This document shows, piece by piece, positions 19,921-28,867 of a stretch of 64,000 nucleotides of DNA (the stretch's first letter is position 1; each line of letters begins with the position of its first letter). Below the pieces are notes generated by a model. That model was not told the DNA's origin. It did not search any database and was given only the letters and a program-made list of their open reading frames with translations. Origin of the DNA: Novosphingobium sp. SCN 66-18 (GTDB lineage: Bacteria; Pseudomonadota; Alphaproteobacteria; Sphingomonadales; Sphingomonadaceae). A program made the position numbers and the translations under genes. The stretch covers positions 62,001 to 126,000 of the forward strand of contig MEGD01000003.1 of NCBI GenBank assembly GCA_001725355.1, read 5' to 3'.

Positions 19921-20999
19921 GCCCGCGCGCTCCCGGCGATGTCGCGCCATGCCGCGATGAAGCGCGCGATCGCGGCTTCATCGGTCTCGCACCCGATGCT
20001 TACGCGCAGGACTTCGCCGGCCGCTTTCGCATCGAGGCCCATCGCAGACAGGACGTGGCTGGGTCGCAAGCTGCCCGAGGAACAAGCGCTGCCGGCGGAC
20101 ACCGCGATCCCGGCGCTGTCGAAGCGGATCAGTTGCGCGGCCGATGAAACGCCCGGCATCCGGTACCCGCCGATCGTGGGGCAGCGCGGCGCGGCGGACG
20201 CGATGATCTCTGCACCCGCTGCCTGCAACTGCCCGTCCAGCAGATCGCGCAATCGGCGCGCTTCGACCATCCAGCCGGCCCCGGCCTCCAGCGCCGCCGC
20301 CATGGCCAGCGCGGCCGGCATGTTCTCCGTCCCGCCGCGATAGCCCCGCTCCTGCCCGCCCGGCGCTTCCAGCAGCGCGAAATCGCGGATCAGCAGCGCG
20401 CCGATGCCGATCGGCCCGCCGAACTTGTGCGCCGACAGCGCGATCAGATCGGCATCCGGCAAGGCGATCTTGCCGGCACCCTGCGCGGCGTCCGCCAGCA
20501 GGATGCCGCCGGCAGCGCGCACCAGCGCGGCGATGTCCGCAAGCGGCTGGATCACGCCGGTCTCGCTGTTGACCTGTTGCACGCAGACCAGCGTGCGCGG
20601 CCCGCCAGCCAGCACCGCTGCCAACGCGGCAAGGTCCACCAGCCCGTGGGCATCGACCGGCAGGCGGGCCGCATCGGCCCCTGCGGGACGCAGCACCGCC
20701 TCGTGCTCCACCGCCGAAACGAGAACCCGCTCCACTTTGGCCCGCTCCACTTGGGCACGGCCGATCGCCAGGGCCAGCGCCTCGCTCGCCCCGCTGGTGA
20801 ACACCGCTTCGTATTCCCATGCCAGCGCGGCTTTCACGCGCGCCCGCGCGCCTTCCAGCAAGGCGCGCGCGGCGCGGCCGGGCTTGTGAGGGCTGGACGG
20901 GTTGGCCCAGGCATCGAAGCCTTGTGCCAGTGCGGCGCGGGCCTGCGGCAGCAGCGGCGTGGTGGCGGCATGGTCCAGATAGAGCGGTTCGGCAGGCAA
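19917..20999 (-). CDS. Cysteine desulfurase, NifS/IscS family (copy 1)
   Basis: 360 residues, first gene of a three-gene unit (desulfurase, desulfurase, ferredoxin). It starts LYLDHAATTPLLPQAR, has the PLP lysine in ALSAHKFGGPIGIGAL and the catalytic cysteine in SAGSACSSGSLRPSHVL, so both copies look active. The only available start in frame is TTG at 20999; the region upstream has no nearby ATG or GTG in this frame. The promoter probably lies in the 138 bases shared with the divergent hydrolase gene. No SUF or ISC scaffold gene is in the window. Confidence 0.92.
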
Positions 21000-21137
21000 G
21001 GAATCAGGTGTCCCGTTATGATCGCGCCGGAAACATTGCTTTCGGGGGCTGCGTTTCTATATAGCGCTTCGTTCCAATTCCCAGCCCCGGCATTTCCAGC
21101 CGGCGCGGCTTTGCAAGCAGGATAACCAGGTCACACG

Positions 21138-21794
21138 ATGCCCGCAGTCATCTTCCCCGGTCCCGAAGGCCGCCTTGAAGGCCGCTTCCAGCCCGCCACC
21201 CGTTCGCGCGCGCCGGTGGCCATGATCCTGCATCCGCACCCGCAGGCGGGCGGAACGATGAACGATCGCATCACGCAAGCCTTGTACAAGACCTTCGTGG
21301 CGCGCGGTTTCGCTACGCTGCGCTTCAATTTCCGCGGCGTCGGGCGCAGCCAGGGCAGCTTCGACAACGGCATCGGCGAACTGTCGGACGCGGCCGCCGC
21401 GCTCGACTGGGTGCAGTCGATCCACCCCGAAGCCTCGACCACGTGGATCGCCGGCTACAGCTTCGGCGCGCTGATCGGCATGCAGTTGCTGATGCGCCGC
21501 CCGGAAATCCGGGGCTTCATCTCGGTCGCGCCGCCGGCCAACATGTATGACTTCAGCTTCCTTGCCCCCTGCCCCGCTTCGGGCATCATCGTGCAGGGCA
21601 ACGCCGATACGGTGGTAACGCCCAACGCGGTGCAGAAGCTGGTCGACAAGCTGCGCACGCAGAAGCACATCACGATTCACCATGACGAGATTCCGCGCGC
21701 CAACCACTTCTTCGAGAACGAGCTCGACGATCTGATGAAGTCGGTCGACAATTATCTGGACATGCGGCTTTCGCCGGACTGCCCGATCAAGTGA
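21138..21794 (+). CDS. Alpha/beta hydrolase (COG2945-like)
   Basis: 218 residues. It carries the features of the predicted alpha/beta-hydrolase group COG2945: ILHPHPQAGGTMND near residues 30-43, F-N-F-R-G-V-G-R-S-Q-G, the nucleophile elbow G-Y-S-F-G (Ser108), a late aspartate in GNADTVVTP, and a histidine in RANHFFENELDDL. No signal peptide, so cytoplasmic. Substrates of this group are unknown. It is divergent from the cysteine desulfurase operon. The start at 21138 is the first ATG before the conserved core. Confidence 0.85.
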   Translation: MPAVIFPGPEGRLEGRFQPATRSRAPVAMILHPHPQAGGTMNDRITQALYKTFVARGFATLRFNFRGVGRSQGSFDNGIGELSDAAAALDWVQSIHPEASTTWIAGYSFGALIGMQLLMRRPEIRGFISVAPPANMYDFSFLAPCPASGIIVQGNADTVVTPNAVQKLVDKLRTQKHITIHHDEIPRANHFFENELDDLMKSVDNYLDMRLSPDCPIK

Positions 21795-21847
21795 CCGGAA
21801 CCGGTGGGCGTGCTTAGGCACGGCCCGCCGCTCCGCTGGGCAAAGCC

Positions 21848-22048
21848 CTATTGCGGCTGCGTATTCTGCGCCAGCGTATTGCCCCCGGCATCGGGCAGCG
21901 TCCAGATACCGAGGTTCACCAGCATCACCACCGCCAACACCAGCATCAGCACGGGGCGCTTGCGCTCCCCGCGCCGGAACAGGAAGAATGCGCCGCCCGC
22001 CAACGCGATGGCGGCGAGCATGAGCAGGGACAGGACAGCGTCGAGCAT
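21848..22048 (-). CDS. Small two-helix membrane protein
   Basis: 66 residues. Two hydrophobic stretches (about 4-24 and 33-50) are separated by a basic loop F-R-R-G-E-R-K-R, giving a small hairpin in the membrane. The sequence ends with a short polar tail. It starts 9 bases after the stop of the DUF937-like gene and is likely translated from the same message. I recognise the type as common in sphingomonads but know no function. Confidence 0.6.
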   Translation of the reverse strand: MLDAVLSLLMLAAIALAGGAFFLFRRGERKRPVLMLVLAVVMLVNLGIWTLPDAGGNTLAQNTQPQ

Positions 22049-22057
22049 CGATAGGCG

Positions 22058-22417
22058 TTAGCTCTTCAGGAAGCCCTGCGCCATACCCGCGATATCATCG
22101 ATCACGCTGCCATCCTGATCCTTGTCGAGAAAGCCGGCAACCTTGCCCAGTGCTTCCGGATGGCTGCCGATCATCGAGGCGAACTGGCCTAGCGAACCTT
22201 CGCCACCGATATGCCCTACGATCTGCTGAAGCACGCCGGCATCGACGCCCGAATTGGCGGCGGCGGTCTCGATCGTGTCCCCCTTGGCCTGGTGGCCGGC
22301 GGCCAATGCGGCGATGGCGGTTTCGGCCGTCGCGGGATCGATGCCAACCTTGGCGGCAAGGTTCTTCACATCAACGTTGCTGCTGATCTGGCCGAGAATC
22401 GAATCGAAAATGCTCAT
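22058..22417 (-). CDS. DUF937-like protein with an EF-hand-like loop
   Basis: 119 residues, alanine- and glycine-rich, mostly helical. It starts MSIFDSILGQISSNVDVKNLA, like members of the DUF937/YidB type that begin with a repeated helical unit, and ends with D-K-D-Q-D-G-S-V-I-D-D, which matches the D-x-D-x-D-G start of a calcium-binding loop. The start at 22417 is set by CAGGAG nine bases upstream; a longer frame to 22447 lacks such a site. Function unknown. Confidence 0.75.
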   Translation of the reverse strand: MSIFDSILGQISSNVDVKNLAAKVGIDPATAETAIAALAAGHQAKGDTIETAAANSGVDAGVLQQIVGHIGGEGSLGQFASMIGSHPEALGKVAGFLDKDQDGSVIDDIAGMAQGFLKS

Positions 22418-22583
22418 GAGGAAGACTCCTGCGATTGGGCTCCGCATGACAGCCTAGCGGGACCGCGCGACAGTTCCAGTGCAACATTCGCCAGCGCAGC
22501 GTAAGTTGTACTGGACAAAGCCAAAAAGCCGGAGCCGGCAAGCCCTGTTTGACTTCCCCTCTCCGCGCGGACAGGGTTGCGGC

Positions 22584-24419
22584 ATGGTTACGCACGAAAC
22601 GAACGGAATCACCCGCCGCGCCGCCCTGGGCGGCCTAGGCGCCACCGCCGCCGCCTTCACGATCCCAGCCCGCGCAGCCCCCGCCTCGGCGGCGGACGCC
22701 AATGCCCTGCTTGATGGCATCGCGTGGCGACTGCTGGATTTCTTCCCTGAAACCGCCACAAGCCTTGGCATCGACACGGGCGCGCATGCCGCGCTGCGCG
22801 CGAAGCTGGGGGACAAGTCGGCCGCCGCGCAGCGCGCCATCGCCGCCCTGCTGCGTGCCGATCTGGCCCGGATCGCCGCCACCGACGCCTCCGGCCTCGA
22901 CCATTCCACGCGCACCAGCCTGGCCGTGGTCAAGAGCGCTTACCGGACCGCGCTCGATGGGTTCGCGCTGCCCTATGGCGACATCACCGTCGGCAACTAT
23001 CGCAACACGCCCTATGTCGTGATCCAGAACGTCGGCGCTTATCTCGACGTGCCGAAGTTCCTCGATTCAGATCATCCCGTCGCCGATACGGCCGATGCCG
23101 AAGCCTATCTCGCGCGCCTCGCCGCCTATCCCGGAACGCTCGACGCCGAAACGGAGCGCCTGCGCGATACGGCGGCGCAGCGGGTGATCGCGCCCGATTT
23201 CCTGCTCGACAAGGCGCTGGCGCAGCTCGAAGCCTCGCTGGCCGACGCGCGCCAGGGTGGCGGGCTGGTCGATTCGATCGACCGGCGCACGAAGGCCAAG
23301 GGCATCGCGGGCGACTGGGCCGGGCGCGCGCGCTCCATCGCCACGGGCCAAGTCGTCCCCGCGCTCGAACGCCAGATCGCCGAACTGCGGCGCCAGCGCG
23401 TCAGCGCGACCTCCGACGCGGGCATGAGCACCCGCCCCGACGGCGAAGCCTGGTACGCCTGGGCGCTGCGCGCCAGCACCACCACGCGCATGACGCCGGA
23501 CGAGATCCACCAGCTCGGGCAGGAGGAACTGAAGGCGCTGCAGGCGCGGATGGACCCGATCCTGCGCGGGCTCGGTTACACCAAGGGCACGGTTGGCGAA
23601 CGCATGACCGCGCTGGGCAAGGACCCGCGCTTCCAGTTCCCCGACAACGACGAAGGACGCGCCCAGATTGTCGCGTTCATCCAGAAGCGGCTGGACTTCA
23701 TCCGCGGGAAGCTGCCGCTGGCCTTCCGCAAGCTGGCGCGCGGCAATGTCGAAGTCCGCCGCCTGCCACTGGCCGAGGAACCGGGCGCGCCAGGCGCCTA
23801 TGGCGGTCCCGGCTCGATCGACGGCTCGGTGCCTGGACGCATGTGGATCAATCTTCACACCACGCGCCTGCACAGCAAGTACAGCCTGCCCACGCTGGTC
23901 CATCACGAAGCCCTGCCCGGCCACGTCTGGCAGGGCGAATACGCGCAGCAACTGCCCGTGATCCGCGCGATCCTGGCGTTCAACGCCTACACCGAAGGCT
24001 GGGCGCTCTATGCCGAAACGCTGGGCGACGAGTTGGGCGCCTACGATGGCGATCCGGTCGGTCAGCTCGGCTATCTCCAGTCGATCGCCTTCCGCGCCTG
24101 CCGCCTGGTGGTCGATACCGGGCTGCATTCCCGCCGCTGGTCGCGTGAACAGGCGATCCGCTGGTTCGCCGAGACCAACGGATCCGGGATCGACGAGGTG
24201 ACGAGCGAGGTGGATCGCTATTGCAGCTGGCCGGGGCAAGCCTGCGGCTACAAGATCGGCCATAGCGAGATCCTGCGCCAGCGCGCCCGCGCGAAGGCCG
24301 CGCTGGGCGCACGCTTCGACCTGCGCGATTTCGACGATGCGGTGGTCGGCGGCGGCAACGTTCCGCTCGACGTGCTGGGGCTCAACATCGACGAATATAT
24401 CCGCACGGCCGGAAAATAG
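22584..24419 (+). CDS. Exported DUF885 family protein (putative metallopeptidase)
   Basis: 611 residues. The N-terminus has a twin-arginine-type signal, I-T-R-R-A-A-L-G-G-L-G-A, followed by an Ala-rich cleavage region, so export in folded form is likely. DUF885 proteins are related to zinc peptidases: the motif V-H-H-E-A-L-P-G-H (an HExxH variant with an inserted residue) and the downstream EGWALYAE glutamate are the expected metal ligands and are intact here. Substrates are unknown. The ATG at 22584 is chosen because it places the twin-arginine signal at the N-terminus. It converges with the GFA gene. Confidence 0.85.
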   Translation: MVTHETNGITRRAALGGLGATAAAFTIPARAAPASAADANALLDGIAWRLLDFFPETATSLGIDTGAHAALRAKLGDKSAAAQRAIAALLRADLARIAATDASGLDHSTRTSLAVVKSAYRTALDGFALPYGDITVGNYRNTPYVVIQNVGAYLDVPKFLDSDHPVADTADAEAYLARLAAYPGTLDAETERLRDTAAQRVIAPDFLLDKALAQLEASLADARQGGGLVDSIDRRTKAKGIAGDWAGRARSIATGQVVPALERQIAELRRQRVSATSDAGMSTRPDGEAWYAWALRASTTTRMTPDEIHQLGQEELKALQARMDPILRGLGYTKGTVGERMTALGKDPRFQFPDNDEGRAQIVAFIQKRLDFIRGKLPLAFRKLARGNVEVRRLPLAEEPGAPGAYGGPGSIDGSVPGRMWINLHTTRLHSKYSLPTLVHHEALPGHVWQGEYAQQLPVIRAILAFNAYTEGWALYAETLGDELGAYDGDPVGQLGYLQSIAFRACRLVVDTGLHSRRWSREQAIRWFAETNGSGIDEVTSEVDRYCSWPGQACGYKIGHSEILRQRARAKAALGARFDLRDFDDAVVGGGNVPLDVLGLNIDEYIRTAGK

Positions 24420-24456
24420 CGCCGCCACACTCGAACGCGGACGATCCGCCTTTGCC

Positions 24457-24939
24457 TTATCGTCCGCGCAACGCGCCCCAGCGGGCCGCGCCATCTTCGC
24501 CATAGAGGCGCGGCACGTCTGGCCCGCGATAAAACTGCGCGAACACTTCCGCGTCGTCAGGCAACAGCACCCACGGCTGCTTGCTTTCGGTGAAGATGTG
24601 CACGTCCGGCGGGCACAGGTCGGGATTGTCCAGCGTTCCGACGCGCACGAAGGCGGCCTTGTCGCCCGCTCCGCCATAGTGGCTCCACAGCGCCACCTTG
24701 CACGCGGGGCACCGCACGATTTCCTGCCCGTGCCCGCTCTGCGATGGCGTCATGACGTGTTCGGGCGCGCCCTGCGCCACTTCCACGCGATCGGTCTCGA
24801 TCACCGTGTTCAGCGCGAAGGCGCTGCCCGTCTCGCGCTGGCACCAGCGGCAATGGCAGCAATGCGTGACGATCGGTGCATCGAGCAGCCGATAGCGGAC
24901 ATCACCGCACGCGCAGCGGCCTTCGGCAAACACGGTCAT
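24457..24939 (-). CDS. GFA-domain zinc protein
   Basis: 160 residues of the glutathione-dependent formaldehyde-activating enzyme/CENP-V fold. Zinc-binding cysteines appear in CACGDVRY, HCCHCRWCQRETG and a later VRCPACK, matching the family pattern. Members have been linked to S-hydroxymethylglutathione formation, but many have no proven activity. This is the last gene of the TetR-headed operon; 53 bases separate it from the SRPBCC gene and a GGGAGAGGATC ribosome site precedes its ATG. The association with glutathione transferase and glyoxalase-fold genes fits handling of reactive small molecules. Confidence 0.85.
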   Translation of the reverse strand: MTVFAEGRCACGDVRYRLLDAPIVTHCCHCRWCQRETGSAFALNTVIETDRVEVAQGAPEHVMTPSQSGHGQEIVRCPACKVALWSHYGGAGDKAAFVRVGTLDNPDLCPPDVHIFTESKQPWVLLPDDAEVFAQFYRGPDVPRLYGEDGAARWGALRGR

Positions 24940-24992
24940 GATCCTCTCCCTTCCGGGGCAGGATGCGCAGCCTGCGCGCCGCCGTCAACGCT

Positions 24993-25433
24993 TCACGCGC
25001 TTTCGCACAGTGCCTGCAACTGATCGGTGCAGGCGTTCCAGCCCGCCTCGAAGCCCATCTCGGCGTGCTGGCGCATCGCTTCCTCGGTCCAGTGCCGCGC
25101 CGAAGCGGTATAGCGCGTGCCCTCGCCCTCGGGCGCCACTTCCCAGATGCCGATCATGAACGGACCGGCCGGCTGGAAATCCGCCGTCACCGCATCGGTG
25201 GAAACGAAGCGCCGCCCCTCGTCCCAGGCCAGGAACACGCCTTCCTGCGGCATTTCCTCGCCATCGGGGCCGTACATCACCATCGCGCAACGCCCGCCCG
25301 GCCGGCGATCCTGTTCCACGATCTTGGCGTACCACGGCTTCGGACACCACCATTCCTCCTGGCGGTTGGCCAGCACATCCCACACCCGCTCCACCGGCGC
25401 GGCGATATGGCGGGTAATCGACAGTTCGTGCAT
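24993..25433 (-). CDS. SRPBCC (AHSA1/START-like) domain protein
   Basis: 146 residues. It begins LSITRHIAAPVERVWDVLANR, the standard N-terminal strand-helix of Bet v1-like AHSA1 proteins, and contains P-G-G-R, a mid-strand pair and a C-terminal helix W-T-E-E-A-M-R-Q-H-A-E-M-G-F-E-A-G-W, all typical. These form a deep hydrophobic pocket for a small ligand; the ligand is unknown. The start at 25433 is preceded by GAGAGAGG. It lies 11 bases after the GST gene. A longer frame upstream is antisense-looking overlap with GST. Confidence 0.87.
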   Translation of the reverse strand: MHELSITRHIAAPVERVWDVLANRQEEWWCPKPWYAKIVEQDRRPGGRCAMVMYGPDGEEMPQEGVFLAWDEGRRFVSTDAVTADFQPAGPFMIGIWEVAPEGEGTRYTASARHWTEEAMRQHAEMGFEAGWNACTDQLQALCESA

Positions 25434-25444
25434 CCTCTCTCTCC

Positions 25445-26107
25445 TCAATCGCGATCCGGCGCGCCCAGCGGGAAATAGGCGCGAAAGGGCCGCGCATCCT
25501 CCACGCAGCGCGCCACCGCCGGCAGCGCCAGCAGGTGCGCGCGCCAGGCCCTCAGGCGCGGGCAGGCATCCGGAATCGGATAGACCCAGTCGGCATAGAA
25601 CAGCGAAGGCGCGGCCGCGCATTCGATCAGCGAGACCGCATCGCTGGCCGGGTCACTGGCCGCGTAGGTCGCCAGCCAGCCATCGATCCAGCGATAGCTG
25701 CGGTCCAGTTGCGCCTCCACCCGCCCACGGGTCGCGGGCGAGAGGGCACCGTCGCGCAACACTTCCGCCACGCTCTCCTGCATCACGTTCATCACGTAGT
25801 TGTCGAACACGCGGTCGAGCATCCGCGTTCGCACCGCTTCCGCCGGATCGGCCGGCAGCAGCGGCGCGGCGCCGGGATGGCGCAGCGCCAGCCATTCGAT
25901 GATCGCCGTGGATTCGAAGATTTCCACCCCGTCATCGACCAGCAGCGGAAACTTGCCCGCCGGGCTGGCCGCCTGCACGCGCGCGGCGTTTTCGGGATGC
26001 TCCCCGTCAATGCCCCGGAAGGTGAACGGCGTGCCGTTGGCGTAAAGCGCGATCAGCGCCTTCCAGGTGTAGGAAGAGAACAGGTGCCCGTAGAGTTCCA
26101 GCGCCAT
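25445..26107 (-). CDS. Glutathione S-transferase family protein
   Basis: 220 residues. An N-terminal thioredoxin-like domain (LELYGHLFSSYTWKALIALY; S-P-A-G-K-F-P-L-L; the glutathione-binding F-E-S-T-A-I motif with E-S) is followed by an all-helical C-terminal domain. It would conjugate glutathione to electrophiles or act as an isomerase; the class is not certain. One base separates it from the upstream VOC gene, so it is part of the operon running from tetR to the GFA gene. Confidence 0.9.
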   Translation of the reverse strand: MALELYGHLFSSYTWKALIALYANGTPFTFRGIDGEHPENAARVQAASPAGKFPLLVDDGVEIFESTAIIEWLALRHPGAAPLLPADPAEAVRTRMLDRVFDNYVMNVMQESVAEVLRDGALSPATRGRVEAQLDRSYRWIDGWLATYAASDPASDAVSLIECAAAPSLFYADWVYPIPDACPRLRAWRAHLLALPAVARCVEDARPFRAYFPLGAPDRD

Positions 26108-26108
26108 G

Positions 26109-26585
26109 TTACCCTCTCACCGCCGCTTCGATCGCCGCGATGTCGATCTTGCCCATGGTCATCATCGCCTGGAACGCGCGCTCGCGCACGCCCGCATCGG
26201 GATTGGCCAGCGCCTCCGTCAACTGGCGCGGCGTGATCTGCCACGACAGGCCCCAGCGGTCGCTGCACCAGCCGCACGCGCTTTCCGCCCCGCCGTTGCC
26301 GACGATGGCGTTCCAGTAGCGGTCGGTCTCTTCCTGCGTCTCGGTCGCCACCTGGAACGAGAACGCCCAGCTGTGCGTCACGTTCGGCCCGCCGTTCAGG
26401 CCCATGCAGGGAATGCCCAGCACCGTGAACTCCACGGTCAGCACATCGCCCGCCTTGCCCGCCGGATAGTCCGTCGGCGCGCGGTGAACGGCGGTCACGC
26501 GGCTGTCGGGAAAGGTTTCGGCATAGAACCGCGCAGCGGCTTCCGCGTCCCTGTCATACCACAGGCAGATCGTTGCTCCGGTCAT
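26109..26585 (-). CDS. VOC family protein (PhnB / 3-demethylubiquinone-like)
   Basis: 158 residues. It starts with the PhnB-like pattern CLWYDRDAEAAARFYAETFPDS and includes F-T-V-L-G-I-P-C-M-G-L-N-G-G-P, W-N-A-I-V-G-N-G-G, and C-G-W-C-x-D-R-W-G-L-S-W-Q-I-T-P, the hallmark of this VOC subgroup. The fold binds metal in some members, but the usual ligands are not all visible, so a catalytic role is unsure. It begins 2 bases after the stop of the upstream two-domain VOC gene. Substrate unknown. Confidence 0.87.
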   Translation of the reverse strand: MTGATICLWYDRDAEAAARFYAETFPDSRVTAVHRAPTDYPAGKAGDVLTVEFTVLGIPCMGLNGGPNVTHSWAFSFQVATETQEETDRYWNAIVGNGGAESACGWCSDRWGLSWQITPRQLTEALANPDAGVRERAFQAMMTMGKIDIAAIEAAVRG

Positions 26586-26587
26586 GG

Positions 26588-27382
26588 TCAGCCTCCCAGC
26601 GCGCCGACGATGCCGAATTCCGCCCCTTGCGGGTCCGTGGCGATCACGATCCAGTCGTCGCCCGGGACCTGATGCGGGCCGTGCATCACGGTGCCGCCGG
26701 CGTTCTCGATCGCGGCCTTGGCGGCCGTGACGGAGGGGACCCGGAAATAGAGCCGCCACAGCGCGGCGCGCCCCGGCTCGAACAGCGGCAGCATCGCGCC
26801 CACGCGCTGGCCGTCGTGATCGATGAAGCAGTAATCGCCCATCTCGCCCATCGGCATCTTCTCGTTGAACTGGAAGCCGAAGTGGCGGGCATAGAACGCC
26901 TTGGACGCTTCCAGATCGGGGCTGGCCAGCTCGTTCCAGCCCACGCGCTGTTCCGCCGTCGGCGAGAACACATCGCTCTTCGCGTTTTCCTGGCCCGGCG
27001 GGGGCACGGGCGTCATCAGGTAAATCGGAACGCCCTGCGGGTCCGCGACCATCGCGATACGGCCGACCGGCAGCTCCGAGACCGGCATCAGCACCTTGCC
27101 GCCTGCGGCCGTCACCGCCGCCAGCGCGGCATCGAGATCGGTGACATGGAGATAGGGCACCCAGGCCGGCTTCGCGCCTTGCGCCACCGCATCGGCGGAC
27201 AGCGCCAGCATCCCGCCGGCACTGCCGCCATCAGCCCGGAGAATGTGGCGGTAATCGACCGGCCCGGCCGCCTCTCCGCCGCCTTCCACCGTCCAGCCGA
27301 TCACCGCGCGGTAGAACGCGCTGGCCGCATCGGCATCGGGGGTCATCAGTTCGTACCAGATAAATCCGCCTGCCATCGTCAT
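26588..27382 (-). CDS. Two-domain VOC (glyoxalase-fold) protein
   Basis: 264 residues made of two consecutive glyoxalase/bleomycin-resistance-like modules (about 5-125 and 145-262). Each starts with a similar segment (FIWYELMTPDADAASAFY and VGWNELASPDLEASKAFY) and ends with D-P-Q-G, indicating internal duplication. This arrangement resembles the CFP-30B/hydroxylase-type VOC proteins of actinobacteria and proteobacteria; no activity is established. Its ATG overlaps the stop of the DUF1428 gene by 4 bases. Confidence 0.88.
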   Translation of the reverse strand: MTMAGGFIWYELMTPDADAASAFYRAVIGWTVEGGGEAAGPVDYRHILRADGGSAGGMLALSADAVAQGAKPAWVPYLHVTDLDAALAAVTAAGGKVLMPVSELPVGRIAMVADPQGVPIYLMTPVPPPGQENAKSDVFSPTAEQRVGWNELASPDLEASKAFYARHFGFQFNEKMPMGEMGDYCFIDHDGQRVGAMLPLFEPGRAALWRLYFRVPSVTAAKAAIENAGGTVMHGPHQVPGDDWIVIATDPQGAEFGIVGALGG

Positions 27383-27747
27383 TCTCCCATCCGCACCACC
27401 GGCGTGAAGCCGCCGTAAATCATCCGCTTGCCATCGAAGGGCACCGGGTTGAGTTCGGGGTTCCAGGCATCGTCGCGCATCAGGTCTTCCATCCGCGCGA
27501 ACACGCTGTCGCGTGTTTCCTTGTCAGGCCATTCGATCCAGCTGAAGACGACGGTTTCGTCTTCCTTGGCCTCAACCGCGCGGCGGAAATCCGTGAGCTT
27601 GCCGACGGGAACATCGTCCCCCCAGCATTCCCAGATGCGCGTCGCACCCTGTTCGATGAACAGCGCATCGGCCTTGCGGGCATGTTCGATAAAGCGTTCG
27701 CGATTGGCCGTTGGCACCGCGATCACGAAACCATCGATATAGGCCAT
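27379..27747 (-). CDS. DUF1428 family protein (YbaA-like)
   Basis: 122 residues. It begins MAYIDGFVIAVP and contains I-W-E-C-W-G-D-D-V-P-x-G, F-S-W-I-E-W-P-D-K-E-T-R-D and P-F-D-G-K-R-M-I-Y-G-G-F, the full DUF1428 signature. The family has a dimeric alpha/beta (ferredoxin-like) barrel shape and no assigned function. The ribosome site CGGGAGAG lies upstream of the ATG. It is co-transcribed with the flanking VOC genes (49 bases after one, 4-base overlap with the next). Confidence 0.92.
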   Translation of the reverse strand: MAYIDGFVIAVPTANRERFIEHARKADALFIEQGATRIWECWGDDVPVGKLTDFRRAVEAKEDETVVFSWIEWPDKETRDSVFARMEDLMRDDAWNPELNPVPFDGKRMIYGGFTPVVRMGE

Positions 27748-27796
27748 GTTTCTCTCCCGTTTCGGCCCGCCTGGAGGCCCTGTTTGGTGCCTGGTT

Positions 27797-28216
27797 TCAG
27801 ACTGGCGGCGATTCTCCGCTGGCGATCATCGGGTCCATCCAGAACGGGCCCCAGACATGCCCGTCCGGATCTGCCACGTCGCGGCCGTACATGAAGCCGT
27901 GGTCCTGCACGGGATTGACGTCGACAAGACCGCCGTTCGCGCCAGCCTGCTCGACAAAGGCATCCACCGCATCGCGTCCTTCGAGCGCGAGCGCGAGCGC
28001 CACCTCGCTCGATCCCGCGGCGGGAATCGGACGATCGGTGAACGAGGCCCACTTCGGATGCGTCAGCAACATCACATAGATCGCCTCGCTCCACACCATC
28101 GCGGCGGCGCTCTCGTCGGTGAAGCGGGGTTCGTTGGTGAAACCCACCGCCTCGTAAAAACGGCGCGCGCGGCCAAGATCGGCAACGGGCAGGTTAACGA
28201 ATATCATGCGTGTCAC
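27797..28216 (-). CDS. VOC family protein (glyoxalase-fold)
   Basis: 139 residues, one VOC module: M-I-F-V-N-L-P-V-A-D-L-G-R-A-R-R-F-Y-E-A-V-G at the start and D-H-G-F-M-Y-G-R-D-V-A-D-P-D-G-H-V-W-G-P-F-W at the end, as in YkcA/lactoylglutathione-lyase-related proteins. A GTG start at 28216 overlaps the tetR stop (GTGA) and has AGAGGAG nine bases upstream; an ATG three codons later is the alternative. First enzyme gene after the regulator. Confidence 0.88.
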   Translation of the reverse strand: MTRMIFVNLPVADLGRARRFYEAVGFTNEPRFTDESAAAMVWSEAIYVMLLTHPKWASFTDRPIPAAGSSEVALALALEGRDAVDAFVEQAGANGGLVDVNPVQDHGFMYGRDVADPDGHVWGPFWMDPMIASGESPPV

Positions 28217-28860
28217 TGGTCTGCGCTCCTCTCTTGCGGGACCCGGAACAGAAACTCGAAATAGCGCCGCAGGTGCCGCAGCGCATCGCGCGCCATGTCC
28301 GGAGCAGCGCTTTCCTCCTGAGTCTTGGCCAGGATGAACGCGCCCTGGATCACCACCTGCACATGGCGGGACAGGCTTTCGGCGGTCGTTCCCGTCACGC
28401 CGCGCTGGATCATGGCTTCGGCGATGTCCGCCTCCAGCGCCCTGGCGTTGTCCATGATGCTGGCCTCACAGGCGATGCGGATCGCCGCGCTGGAACGGAA
28501 GGCTTCCTGCACCATCGTTCCCGCCACGCAACTGAACGATTCCGCCGGCCCGCCAATCAGCGCCAGCCTCAGGTCGATATAGCCCAGCACCCGGTCCACT
28601 GGATCGGCATGATGGTGGAACGGCGCTTCGGCGAAGAAAGCGGCGGTGCACTGGCTCCAGTAATCCGCCGCCGCCACGCCCAGCGCCTCTTTCGAGGCGA
28701 AGTGATGGAAGAACGCGCCCTTGGTCACCCCTGCGTGCGCGCAAAGCTGGTCCACCGACGTCGCCGCGAAGCCGTTGCCGCGCACCAGCTGCACCGCCGC
28801 TTCCAGCAGCTTCTCCTTCGCGTTGGTGGGCGTCGGTCGGAAGGGACGATTCGGAACCAT
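28213..28860 (-). CDS. TetR/AcrR family transcriptional regulator
   Basis: 215 residues. The N-terminal DNA-binding domain is complete: A-K-E-K-L-L-E-A-A-V-Q-L-V-R-G-N-G-F-A-A-T-S-V-D and the recognition helix T-K-G-A-F-F-H-H-F-A-S-K-E-A-L. The C-terminal part is a helical ligand-binding domain with several Cys/Met/Phe. It is the first gene of an eight-gene operon on this strand and has a clear palindromic operator just upstream, so autoregulation and control of the enzyme genes are likely. The inducer is unknown. Confidence 0.93.
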   Translation of the reverse strand: MVPNRPFRPTPTNAKEKLLEAAVQLVRGNGFAATSVDQLCAHAGVTKGAFFHHFASKEALGVAAADYWSQCTAAFFAEAPFHHHADPVDRVLGYIDLRLALIGGPAESFSCVAGTMVQEAFRSSAAIRIACEASIMDNARALEADIAEAMIQRGVTGTTAESLSRHVQVVIQGAFILAKTQEESAAPDMARDALRHLRRYFEFLFRVPQERSADQ

Positions 28861-28867
28861 GGCGCGA

